A stretch of 64,000 nt of DNA from Polytrichum commune (lineage: Eukaryota > Streptophyta > Polytrichopsida > Polytrichales > Polytrichaceae). The notes under the pieces are model-generated. The model made no database searches, was not told where the DNA came from, and saw only the letters and a program-made list of their open reading frames with translations. Positions within the stretch are counted from its first letter, which is position 1, and each line of letters starts with the position of its first letter. Where the stretch lies: assembly GCA_950295325.1 (NCBI GenBank), contig OX485803.1, positions 14,756,001-14,820,000 of the forward strand. Reading direction: 5' to 3'. Made by a program: the position numbers and the translations under genes. This document shows positions 35,801-46,875 of this stretch, in pieces.

Positions 35801-37470
35801 CTTTCGAGTTCCGCCATATCCAGGCATGTCAACCCAGGTTAAGAAAACAACAAAATCTACAAAGGAATTTCTCACCAAATGACTGTTCCCTCCCGATTGT
35901 CACACAGGAGAACACATCCCACATAATAGATACCGATCATCCTCTTCTCTTCTATCTTCTACCCTCCTCACTACTCCTACTCCAAAATCCTCAAGCACCA
36001 TGCAAACCAGGTAATTTATGTGTGACTCGCCTAGGAACTCGTATAAAAAATTACTACTAAACCCAAACGCTCCTCCTATGTAGTGACACATGCAACAACG
36101 AATGAGTCTCAAAAACCTACAAATCTCTTGCACCACAATAATAAATTTTCATTTACAAGATATCCATTGGTGATGCCATATCCAGACAACCACCGAGCAC
36201 CCATCCAAAACAAAAAACAAATCCTCACCATGTGCACTCCCGATTGTTACACCCTACTTCACCAGAAATATGAACTGCTCATTATCCTCTCCTCTTCTAC
36301 CTTCCTCACAACCCCCATTCCCAAATCCTCTAGCACCATGCAAACCAGGGAGGTAGCTTATGTGTGACTGGCATGGCTACTCATCCCAATGCTGCTAAAC
36401 CCAAACGCTCCACATATCTATGTAGTGACCTCTGCAACAACCAATGAGTCTCAAAAAACTCAAAACTCTATTCCACCACAATTATAATGATATTCACTTC
36501 AGTTATATGACTATCGATGATGCCATATCCAAACAAAACAACGAGTATTCAAAACAAAAACAAATCCTCACCATATACATTCCCGATCGTCACACCATGC
36601 TTTACAGAAATAAGAGCTGCTCGTCATCCTTTCCTCCTCTCTTCTACCTCCCTCACTACTCCCACTCCCAACTCCTCTAGCACCATGCAAACCAGGGAGG
36701 TAGCTTATGTGTGAGTGATATGGCTACAAATCTCAAAACTAGTAAACCCAAACGTTCCACATAGGTCCTATGCAGTCACCCCTACAACAACCAACGAGTC
36801 TCGGAAATTCAAGAATCTATTCCACCCACAATCATAATAAAAATAATCACTCAAGCTATATGACTACAGATGATGCCATATCCAAACAAAACAGCGGGTA
36901 ATCAAAACAAAAACAATTCCTCACCATGTGCACTCCCGATTCTCACACCCTTCTTTACAGAAATAAGAACTGCTCATCCGTTTTCTCTTGTACCTACCTC
37001 CTCACTAAGCTTACTCCTATTCCCAAATCCCCTTGCACCATGGAAACCGGGGAAGTGGCTTATATGTGAGTGATATGGCTATAGATCTCGAAACTACTAA
37101 ACCCAAACTCTCCAAGTAGGTCCAATGTCGTGACCACTGCAACAACCAACAAGTCCCGGAAATGCGAGAATCCGTTCCACTACTATTATAGTGATTATTT
37201 ACCTGAAGTTATAATAAGACTGTTGATGACACCATCCCCAGGCAAAACAGCGAAAACGAATCATTCCCTCACCACATGCACTCCCGATTATCACACCCTG
37301 CCTAACAGAAAATAAGAGCTCCTGCTGTACCTCCAGCCTCACTAAAAGCTTACTACTACTATTCCCAAATTCTCTAGCGCCATGCAAACCAGGGAAGTAG
37401 GTGTAGCTCAACCCAAAACGCTCCACGTACTTACTTACTTGCCTAACACAGTGCGAAAATCTGTTGCAGT
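35800..37470. repeat. Tandem array of five ~347-bp units upstream of ABCC
   Basis: The word TCCCGATTGT or a near variant begins at 35891, 36238, 36581, 36934 and 37282, giving spacings of 347, 343, 353 and 348 bp. Each unit carries the same ordered landmarks: CTCACCA-ATG-ACTCCCGAT, a C/T-rich block with CTCACTACTCCTACTCC, AGCACCATGCAAACCAGG, AACCCAAACGCTCC, GCAACAACCAA-GAGTC and GATGCCATATCCA. Units are diverged from one another, so the array is not recent. Short frames seen here are repeat artefacts. Confidence 0.85.
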
Positions 37471-37479
37471 TTCTTTCTA

Positions 37480-37985
37480 CTTCTTCACCCTCTCGCTCAT
37501 CTTGACGCGGCTCATTGCGCGCGCCATCAGTTGAGCTGAGTTATTCTCAGTTGGTGATCAGACCAAGCTCTCGTTCCCACGGAGGCTCGTTACAACTTAC
37601 CACCACCTGTGCGCGCTGGATTCTCGCTTCATGGTGACAAGGCCTTGGGCTTGGACTGTTTGTAGAGTGGTCACTGCTGCCTTTGAGGCTTTTGGGGAGA
37701 ATTGCCTCCCCGCATGGAAAATGTGCACAAAGGTGCAAATCTTAGAAAGAATCAGAGTGTGGAGAGAGAGAGAGAGAGCGCGCGGGGGGTTCGGCTGCTG
37801 CTTTCGGTGTGTTGGCCGCCATTGGTTCTCCGCCCGCCCGCCCGCCTGCCTGCGTTCTGCCACGTCATCAGAGCGTTGAGCTGCCAACTCAGCGCATCAT
37901 GGCCATTATCCTGACGATTCGGCCAGGTGGACAGGCCCCGCTCCAAGCTGTTGCTGCACAAAGCCTTTCTCACTGTTGCCGCTAT
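37480..37985 (-). promoter_or_regulatory. GC-rich, CpG-containing segment, candidate ABCC promoter or first leader exon
   Basis: This is the only strongly GC-rich stretch near the ABCC gene, with GCGCGC, (GA)n at 37763-37778 and a (CCCG)n-like run CGCCCGCCCGCCCGCC at 37831. In plants, housekeeping 5' ends often show such CT/GA tracts and GC enrichment. Frames of up to 96 codons occur on both strands, but none has a recognisable domain. Assignment to ABCC is by position only: the gene lies 3.5 kb away with the tandem array between. Confidence 0.4.
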
Positions 37986-38554
37986 TTCCAGAAAGATAAA
38001 GAAAACAAGAAAACGGTAAAACCGTGAGGCTCTGTCCTTTATTATGAAAGATTATAATTGTAGTTGTCCACTTTGCTCATGCCAATCCATGGTTATTCAC
38101 TATACCAAACCTTTGTTGGATTTTGGGCACCTTCTTCTCAAATGCGGGTCAAGGATTCAAGCTACTCATTTATCACTCGAAATTTTTTAAATGAATAATC
38201 AAGAACTGCTGAAATAACTATAGTTAACTAGATCTTTTCAATACATTTTAGGGAGCAATTAGAGAGAGAGAGAGAGGGAGAGAGAGAGAGAGAGAGAGTC
38301 CACATTAAATAAGGTGGACCAAAAATAACAAGAACAAGTAACGTCCAAGTGTGAACGCAAAGTGGTTAGGAAATTTGCTCTTGAAACGAAGAAGTTGATG
38401 CATAGTCTCTGTCCTACAGATAGAGCCAATAAAAGAAAAAATAAAATAAAATAACTCCTTTGGTGGTTCACGCACCAAGGCAAACGTGAGCGTGTTCTCC
38501 TTAAGGTAAGAAGGTACATATCAATTCTCCCAATGAGTGGGTGTGGTGCTAATT

Positions 38555-38795
38555 CCCGACACACACTATTTTGCCAAGTCTCGACATTAGTGAGGGTTGA
38601 GTTTCTTAGGGAGTGATCCTAAATTCATGAATACATGTTTATCTGTCATATGTTTTCAAGAAAAGTGGTTCTCAGATCTTTTGGTGGCATTGATTTCATA
38701 ACATAAAGAAAATTAGTATCTCCTTCACTAGTTTTCCACGCTCATTATTAGCCCTCCCTCACTAAATGATCATATAGGTGTAACCGAACTAGGAA
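38555..38795 (+). repeat. Dispersed repeat (family G), copy 1
   Basis: Matches 49838-50205 in the same orientation: ACACACTATTTTGCCAA, AATACATG, TTTCAAGAAAAGT, ATCTTTTGGTG and TATTAGCCCTCCCTCACTAA. Confidence 0.7.
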
Positions 38796-40024
38796 AAATC
38801 TACCTTACATCGGGTCCAAGACTGAAGAAACTCCAAAATTAAGCAATTCTATCTGGGGAAATACCCACATATTGCATTTTTTGTCAATGGTAAAGTTTTG
38901 GACCCAAGGAGTTCACACTAGGGTCAGCTATTAGGTATGAAGAAATGAAGTGGTGCTAATGTGGCATCACATTCCTACTGATTCTCAATAACCCCTACTT
39001 TAAAAGATACTCTTAGTTGGAGAAACCAATTTTGAGGTTGAGTCCAAACGTAAGGCCCACCTAAGGGGTGTTTTGGACCCCAAGCTTGTTGAAACTCAAA
39101 CTTGGATATGGACCCAACTTAGACTGGATTCACACTAGGGTTCAAATCCATGAAACTTGGGGTCCAAACACCCCTTATTAAGCCATGAAGGATGTCAGAG
39201 CCTATTATTTTTGTACATTGGAATTGCTAGCCATTGGGAATCATACATGGGATAATTCCTTTCTAGAAAGAATGACTTGGGATAAATGCCACTTTTCATC
39301 CCAGTTTATGATAAAACAATAGTATCTCTTCCCCAACCGTGAGGCACTCCAAAAAGTGGTAGCACACATATGATGGCATGCTTACAACTCGAACCATATT
39401 GTAATGCATAGACACATAGTGCTTATAAGAGCATTTCACCCATCATAGGGATCAAAGGTACTTTGATGCAAGCATCAGAAACCATGTTGGAGGCAACATA
39501 AAATCATTTTGTTGTTGGATGTGCTCACAATGGGGTGAGGCCTATAGAAGCTTGCCACTTGATTGTGTTCGGCATCCAATCCTATTGGAAATGAGGAGCC
39601 CTTATTTATGGATGTATGTCTACAAGTTCAAATCAAAAGGAACAAGCTCACAAGGCTTGAGGTAATACAAGACTCACACATAATGGCTTGTCAAGTCGAA
39701 ATAGTGACCTTCCGGAAATTGGTATGTGGTTTCTTCTTGTTTTTTGACCAACGGAGACCATCTTATGAGCTTCTTCACATTTGAAGGTGACAAAATTGAG
39801 ATGGTCACTCCTTACCAATCACAAAGAAGTGAAAGATTGGAAGTTGTGGCCCATTTGGTTACGATGTTAGAGGTGGCAAGCCCTCTTGCATGAGACCTAT
39901 AAAAGTGGGCCTAAAGCATCCACTTCTTTGTAGAATGTTATGAAATATTTCTTTTATCCATTTTACCTCCGTTGTTTTATAACATAACTAACACCCCCAA
40001 CACCTTCAATTCACTTTTGGAAAA

Positions 40025-40465
40025 TATTTTAGCATCAATAGAGTTATTTGTATAGTCACTCAAAGAGGGACGAGGCTATGGATTTGATCCTTTTTTTAGA
40101 AAACTTTCTATGGAGAGCTAGTTAGTTTGTCATGTATTAGAGCCTAGTTTGAAAGTTGGGGGTGAAACTTTTGGGACCTCTCTGTTCTAGCTCTCAAACT
40201 TTGACAGAATCTTAGGATAAAAAAGAGGTATGTTGTTCTAAATCCCATATTAGACTATGCAAGGCTAGTTTGGCCCACCTATCCTAATAAGACAAGCTAG
40301 AAAGCCAGTTTTTAATAGCCCAACATCGCTCTTTGTGTATGATAATTTAAGGAGTAAGAGAACTTGGTTAACTTTGTGTTAATTCTCATAACTCGTGGTT
40401 TGGGACCAAACCCATGGTTTCATATGCTTTACTTTACATACAGCTCTAATGTTGGATATTTATAT
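40025..40465 (+). repeat. Dispersed repeat, copy 2 of the 19475 family
   Basis: See 19475-19935; same orientation and same landmark order, with roughly one difference in five bases by eye. Confidence 0.7.
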
Positions 40466-40529
40466 GAGCATTTCCATTCACTCTTCTTACTAAGGTTGGT
40501 CATCAAAGGAGAGCAAAGGTTTAGGAGGA

Positions 40530-40930
40530 CATTAACCCTTCCCCTACAAACTTTTAGGGGAAGGGGTTGAAGACATGATCAAGGAACGCCCCTACAACCT
40601 GCAACCCTCGGGCACCCCCCAAAATAAGTTTCAGACCCAAACAAAAATTGATGCCCATCCCGCCCGACTCTGAAAAAAAATTACTCTTGTATTGTTGAAG
40701 GCTGCGTTTTCCAGAAAACCCATATCGAATGCACCTCACCGTCAAGGCCCAAAATCCAATATATATATGTTCACTTCCACTTAGTATATAAACAATTGAC
40801 ATAGATTTCGTTCTTAAAATGCGAAACTATCAATAAAGCATGTACTTAACTTTGGAAGTTTAAAATATGAATAAAAGAAATCCTCATTAACATCGACGTT
40901 ATAATTTTTGCAACTTCCCATTTGAAAGGG
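40530..40930. mobile_element. One-armed, degenerate Mutator-like fragment
   Basis: Follows the left arm of the 5183 element: GGACATTAACCC, a GC-rich block with CATCCCGCCCGACTC, TTGTTGAAGGC, CCCATATCGAATGCAC, CAAAATCCAATATATAT, GTTCACTTCCA and CAATAAAGCATGTA. No inverted right arm follows, so it is a truncated relic. Confidence 0.65.
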
Positions 40931-41214
40931 CCTTTGTCCAAATTTTGTCCCCCAAAGGGTTGCTTTCACTGACAGCAATAAATACATGCAACAAATGGAA
41001 GTTGTCCATGAAGTTTTGTGATGATTGTTGCCTATACACATGGAGGAGTCCGTGTGTAAGTAGACTGAACTTCACTTTATTGGCTGTCTATAGGACAGAG
41101 ACTATGCATCAACTTCTTCGTTTCAAGAGCAAATTTCCTAACCACTTTGTGTTCACACTTGGACGTTACTTGTTCTTGTTATTTTTGGTCCACTTTATGT
41201 AATGTGGATGTTAA

Positions 41215-41246
<32 letters not shown>

Positions 41247-41505
41247 AAAGTGCTCCCTAAAATGCATTGAAAGAAATTTAGTTAACTATAGTTATTTCGG
41301 TAGTTCTTGATTATTTATTTTTAAAATTTTGGGTGATAAATGAGTAGCTTCAATCCTTGACCTGTATTCGAGAAGAAGGTGCACAAAATCCAAGAAAGGT
41401 TTGGTATAGTGAATAGCCATGAATTGGCATGAGCAAAGTGGACAACTACAATTGTAGTCTTCCATAATAAAGGACAGAGCCTCACGGTTCTACCGTTTTC
41501 TTGTT

Positions 41506-42398
41506 ACATACCTCTAAATTTCTGAGGCCCTTTTCCTTAGTAAAGTTGTGACTACAGAGTCAAAAGGTTTCACATAAAGATGATAGAAAATCAAAGGGGG
41601 AGTGGAAGCGTTGCTTTTATTGGAAATATAATGCATGCAACACTTACGGGACGGAGACGGAGATGGAGAGAGGGGGAATTATTGTTGTATACGAGCAAAT
41701 CTCTCTTTCATCCAACATGAAAACGCTAAAATATTGTGTAGCCATGAGGTGACCTTTTGAGTTTGATTTGACATTGAAATTGGTTTTAAAGACCCTGATT
41801 TAGTTTACTTTGTGGTCATTTGAGATGAATCGGCAACAAATCTACAGGGGGTCAAGTTTTTATGATGGATGGATGAGAGGTGCACTCATCTACGATAATT
41901 TCATCTCTCCAACGACAATGGTAGTTGTTTATTTCATAAACATTCTCAATAATAACTAGTCTTGTATTGTAGATTGTTCTCATTGAACCCCGACCTTTGA
42001 CGAGAGATAAGGTGAGTAGCACTTTCAACTTCACATGCACTATAAGCATACTAATCTTGGGTAATTGATATATGTGACACTCGAAAGTTGTCCTACATCA
42101 CTAGAAAGTTTGCAAATACACCATCGTAGCATATATTCATACTTCTTTGTGTGATGCATGGCAATTGTTGAGGCTCGTATGCTAGCAGTGATACAAGCTT
42201 GGTCGTTGGATCAAATGGGGAGTTGTCTTGTTTGGTTAACAACTACAAATCATGATGATTGTTGTTTCCCAATCAAATGAATTACTAGCCTTTGAATGGT
42301 GTGTATATTTTGAGCACATAGACATTCAATCATAATGTGGCAAACATCTAAACAACTAGCCTCGCTATTAACCACTCAAATATAGGCGCATGATTAAG
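41506..42398. other. Intergenic stretch, nothing recognised except a family E end
   Basis: No assignable coding frame. The last 40 bases contain ACCACTCAAATATAGG, an end of family E, into which the SINE at 42410 has inserted. Confidence 0.5.
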
Positions 42399-42408
42399 AA
42401 GAGTGACC

Positions 42409-42409
<1 letters not shown>

Positions 42410-42452
<43 letters not shown>
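42410..42452. repeat. (GATA)n microsatellite forming the SINE tail
   Basis: Ten uninterrupted GATA units at the 3' end of the minus-strand SINE, directly against the target-site duplication. Confidence 0.95.
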
Positions 42453-42796
42453 TTTAGCAAGGGGCCGGCGTGAATAAAGCGTCCATTCGTAATGTCAATG
42501 ACCCGATGCCCACCAGACAAGTGGACATTGGGGCAATACTGCTCTCCCCTTTTGAGGATGGACACTATAGTGACACACTATACTAGTTCCTAGCTAGTCA
42601 CTAGTGCCTTGAAGATACCGGACATGGTATCCCCCCAAAGGGCTTTGAGGTACCCATATAACAAGGTCCAAGGACCCCCCACCATAGTTGGGTGGACTAA
42701 GGTGGTGAGCACCACGCCGGCATGGGGAATGGAACCCACAACCTCCTCATTGGGGGCCATGAGCCCTAACCACCAAGCCAAGGCCCATGGTTCCTC
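42410..42796 (-). mobile_element. tRNA-derived SINE, 387 bp, with LINE-type 3' end
   Basis: On the minus strand the 5' part has an A-box-like TGGCTTGGTGGTTAG (42780-42766) and, about 40 nt on, a B-box-like GGTTCCATTCCC (42736-42725). This spacing fits a tRNA-type RNA polymerase III promoter. The 3' end is a (GATA)n tract, and the whole unit is flanked by a perfect 11-bp repeat AAGAGTGACCA (42399-42409 and 42797-42807). The last ~130 bp before the tail align with the 3' end of the LINE at 54291. It has inserted into a family E repeat, whose sequence resumes on the other side. Confidence 0.85.
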
Positions 42797-42809
42797 AAGA
42801 GTGACCACT

Positions 42810-43490
42810 TAAGGTCCACATATCTTAGCGGTTGCAATGGATGGTAGAGGTCGTAAAGTAGACATGCCTAACTCGGTTACTTATCTTAATCTGACACCTA
42901 TATTTGAGTTGTATGTGAATAGATAAGGCTCCACGAACAAATATAAAAAAGACAAGTATTTAAATTACATCAAGTTGCGTGCTCAAAATATGATAACCAC
43001 TATAAATACAATAGTCAAAATAATTGGATGGTGTATCTGATCTTTTAATGAACACATATATCTTAACTTTAAAAATGTAAAAAAAATCATATGAGCTCCA
43101 AAAACTATGAGAAAGGTGGCGACGGCATTGATTTGGCTTTGCTAACCTCTTGTAACAATTGCATGTTTCATATCATAGAAAACCTCCAAGAAGAGGGCCG
43201 GTCAGAGAAAGTAACTATTTAAGGCCCATCTACCTTATATACAAGTCCTTATGCACTTTTCTTTTGTTTGGGACTTGGCATGAGGTTGACATCATCGAGA
43301 CTTTTGATGTCGCACGCCCTTACTTTCTAAAGCACTCGTGGGTTGCTAGTATCTCGGTATCTAAGTTAGTACAAAACTTGTGGTATATATATGCATGTTC
43401 CGTGGAAGTTGGAGTTGAACAACATTGGTCAACTTTGTTCAATTGGATACAATATTCAATTTGGACGATCAAAGGATGCTCCTACACGCC
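42810..43490. other. Intergenic stretch with an inverted family E end
   Basis: ACACCTATATTTGAGT near 42893 is the inverse of the family E CTCAAATATAGGTGT motif. Otherwise nothing recognised. Confidence 0.5.
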
Positions 43491-43494
43491 ACCT

Positions 43495-44045
43495 TGAAGG
43501 TACATGGCGCTGGAACCAACACCTCATTCAAAAGCAACATTTATAAACGTCTCCCAATCATTAACATTTTACAACCTCAATCCATTCCCATGTAAAAAGG
43601 AGTGTCTGGGCCCACGGAGTGACATGTTAGGTGCCATTAGTGGCATCTGCACTACCTTCATATAAAGTAGGTAATGGGCTTCACTCTATATTGGGTTGGT
43701 TCACGTGGGTTTAGGGTGGCTTGTTAGAGCCTATTCTAACCATTCTATTCATAGGGGGAACAAGGTCTCTACATTCTATTCATGGGTTAGGGGGGGAGGG
43801 GGGAAGTTTTGGTTATGGGCGTAAAGGGGGTTGGTACCATGGATGCAATGGAATGACTTTGCAATTGAGCCAAGTGGGATCATGGAAGTGACCATGGGGT
43901 TTGTGTACCTCTACTAGCTGGGCTTTGATCTAGCTTGGGTCTAGTACCCAACTATGTTGAGTTGAGGCTAGGCAATGAAGGTGGGGGTCCTCATCATATT
44001 CAAGGCCAACATACACAGGGCCTGGGGATTGGATCAAGTAAGTGG
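43495..44045 (+). repeat. Dispersed repeat (family C), copy 1
   Basis: Aligns in the same orientation with 61193-61916: AACCAACACCTCA, TGGGCCCACGGAGTGA, GGTGCCATTA, CTCCACTCTAT-like, TAGGGTGGCTTGT, GGGTCTAGTACCCAACTATG and AATGAAGGTGGGGGTCCTCA. A third copy, inverted, is at 45140-45475. Confidence 0.7.
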
Positions 44046-44229
44046 CACTAGACATAATCTTTAGTGTAATAGATTGATATCAATTTTCTTATACTGCAAT
44101 TGTTTTGCTAATGTTTTCTACATTTTAGAGAATTTGGGTCTACATATCATGCAAGAACTTTCATGTAGGTATATGTACTTTCCATATCCACATGGAGTGA
44201 GAATAATGGGACCTAATTATACTAGCACA

Positions 44230-44745
44230 TTAAAAGGATAGATGTTAGATCTATATAAGTTAGATTTGCAATAATAAAAGTATATGTAGATGTTAGATCT
44301 ATACAAGTTAGGGATGCAATAAGTGATTAAGAGCTTGGATCTAATAGAATAAGTATCCATATTGTGTACATACCCTTACATTTTGTTGTGGTTACAGATG
44401 CAACATACATGTGAAATGCAACATGAAGAATGTGAAGCATTTGACATGAAATTAAACTATGGAGAATACAATTAGATTTGAGTACTTGGTTAACTGATGA
44501 ATAATAAGAAATGTGTATAAGAAGTGGTGATAGAAATCTTCCGAATAAATTGCCGAAAGGCATATTCATAAAACTCATACAAAACATGAGATAGAAGATC
44601 TGAGCTTAAGTCAAAGAGATCAATTAATAATCAGGCCAAAAATCCATCGCAACCATCCAAATGATATGAGATACAAGCTATGAGATGAAGTCAAAGGGAT
44701 CAATTGATAATCAAGCCGAAAATCCATCGCAGCCATCCAAAATCC
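44230..44745. repeat. Two short local tandem duplications
   Basis: GATGTTAGATCTATA-AAGTTAG occurs at about 44242 and again at 44290. A ~78-bp unit running from GAGATA-AAG through AGTCAAAGAGATCAATTAATAA and CCATCGCAACCATCC occurs at about 44588 and 44666. Confidence 0.7.
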
Positions 44746-45139
44746 ATAGTGCAACCATGAAAACCCTCCACCAACCTCTAATGACCCTCTAATCGACCGC
44801 CTTCAGCCCTAAATCACCCACTAATCACCTTGCATCCCCCTTAATCAGTAGCGGCAGCATTCATGCCCCGATCACACCAAAATTTCCGTCCAATTTCAGC
44901 CGTGAAATTGTTGGGGATTATGTTTAGAAATAGATGTTGGCCTACCACTTTTCACACTATGACAATCACAGATGCCAAAGGGGTGGTGTCAAGAATGGTC
45001 GGTGTGATCAAAACCTCAGTAGTAGCAACAACGTTCACGCAATGTTCATCAGTAGCAGTGTTCATCCACTAATCAACATCAATTGGCAACATCGACAACC
45101 CTAAACCAACAACGTTCCCGAGCTAAACCAATGCGAAAA

Positions 45140-45475
45140 CCAAGAGAGTTTTATTACAAAGTTGACCCCTTTATGTAGGGTAGACGTTCCCCCTTGTGGT
45201 CCTAATGGCTAGAATTAACATTGACAAGCCACCCATACCCATCCTTGAGTTGACCCAAGATAGAGTTTCATTTGTGTCTTACTTTATATGGAGGTAGTGG
45301 GGGCTCGATATGAGGTGATGCCACTAATGGCAGCTAAACCCGTCACTCCATGGGCCCAAGCATGCTTTTGCCATGGGGACTAGTTTAAGGTAAGGGAGTG
45401 TTGGCAGTTGGGAGGCAAGTGTAGGTGTGGGGTTGGGGTACGATTAGAGGATTAACACCCTCTACCTTACATCGC
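45140..45475 (-). repeat. Dispersed repeat (family C), inverted copy 2
   Basis: Its reverse complement follows copies 1 and 3, starting from the terminal block TAAGGTAGAGGGTGTTAA and continuing through TGGGCCCATGGAGTGA and GGTGGCTTGTCAATG. Confidence 0.7.
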
Positions 45476-45523
45476 ATTCCTCAGTGGGTTGGGAGAGCAT
45501 CAATATGGAAATTGTAGGGTCTC

Positions 45524-45924
45524 AGGGTGAGTTTCCATGTAGGTTGCTTGCCCCATTAGATTATGAATATTAGTGGGTTGGAGGGTGTTCTCATGTAGAT
45601 ATGCACAAGTAGTCAACAAACGACATTATGGTGGCCTACTAGAATGTGAAGGGTTGTGGACACGGGCCACTAGTCTTTCATGCACCCACTAAAGCATTTT
45701 TTTTTACCTACAAGTGTCGGTCACTGAAGGATTGAAGACCAATTTTAGGAGGAGGATGAGGTTTTAACCTAGAGGAGGAGGTTAGTAGGTGGGCCTGGAT
45801 TTGAGAAGACGAGAGTAGATAGTTGACACATACAAACCCTATCCCATCATATTCCATCTGGGCAGGTTTGTCCTTATCCCCACTAGAATTTGGTGGGCAA
45901 GCAACCTACATGGAAACTCACCCT
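45524..45924. mobile_element. MITE-like inverted repeat, 401 bp
   Basis: The left end AGGGTGAGTTTCCATGTAGG continues GTTGCTTGCCC and is repeated inverted at the right end (to ACCCT at 45924). No convincing TSD. The core is non-coding. Confidence 0.6.
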
Positions 45925-45929
45925 AGCCA

Positions 45930-46827
45930 CTACACTCTAACATCCATGTTATCATGCATGTGGCAACCAAAGTGCATGTGATATTAAGGAGGTATGTAGT
46001 GTTAACATGGATTCATGATAACAGAGAAGTAGTGTAACATATGATATTATGGAATAACACAAAGTCAACATTGCAATAATGATAATAATTACAATGACAA
46101 CAATGTGATGTGTGCGAGCGTGTGGTTTGAAGTCTTCGGTGGATTATTTTAATGTCAAAACCCATGATATATGGGAGGGAAATGTGACAACAAGGGAGGA
46201 GAATTGAATTGAGAGCATCCATTCCTTAGGGTTTTGGGATGTAAGAGGAGGAGTGACATTAATGAGGAAGATAGCAAGAAAGTTAGGGTGTACACAATTT
46301 ATGGTACATATTGTGGGTTGCACTATATTATACAAGGAAACGAACACTATAAACATCCATGATGATATTGCGCGTTCACGTTGCATTTCAACCCATGTTA
46401 TATAACATTGGAGGCGTACGTTGTAGGTCACAAGAAATTCAATTGGATGGAAAGTAGTGTGCATTTGAGAGACTTCCAACAAAGAGGGATCCAATCCATA
46501 CCCGTCCTACCTAGACGGTTTTGGATTTAAAATTAGGATGTTTTATTTATTTATGGGATTATATTTCAACCACCTTGAATATCCGTGATGGTGTGTATTG
46601 TGGGTAACACTATAGTGCATCGAAAGGTAAGTCACATTGTAAGTATGCCCATATTATCTACCATAAACATTGTAGTTTTCATCCACTACTCATAGACTCT
46701 ATGAATGGGACCGCCTCCGTTAGGACACAACAACATTTGTCCCATAGCCCTGCTCAATAAACCCATTTTGGGTTCACATATGAGCTCATGGTGAAGAATC
46801 CCCTCATTCACACCAACCCCCAAGATT

Positions 46828-46875
<48 letters not shown>

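Larger units (their letters stand above)
38004..41505. repeat. Region bounded by ~430-bp inverted arms (38004-38427 and 41076-41505)
   Basis: The left arm begins AACAAGAAAACGGTAAAACCG and the right arm ends with its complement. Correspondence continues across the whole arm to CCAATAAA. At the same point in each arm sits a microsatellite, but of different sequence: (GA)n at 38258-38298 on the left and (TA)n at 41219-41246 on the right. Between the arms are copies of families D, G and H and a one-armed Mutator-like fragment. No clear TSD was found. Confidence 0.75.

Noticed and set aside
35800-37430. CRISPR-like array, or a repeated protein gene
   Set aside because: Units are ~347 bp, diverged, AT/CT-rich and in a plant genome; short frames begin at CACCATG words that repeat with the unit and encode nothing recognisable.
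37597-38027. Frames of 60-96 codons on both strands in the GC-rich segment
   Set aside because: High GC lowers stop frequency; no domain, no splice evidence, and Arg/Ser/Pro-rich translations on both strands indicate chance.
38258-38298. (GA)n tract as a promoter element
   Set aside because: It lies inside an inverted repeat arm with no gene in position to use it.
42590-42796. A functional tRNA gene at the SINE head
   Set aside because: A and B boxes are present, but the cloverleaf is not complete and the sequence is embedded in a 387-bp unit with a target-site duplication and retroposon tail.
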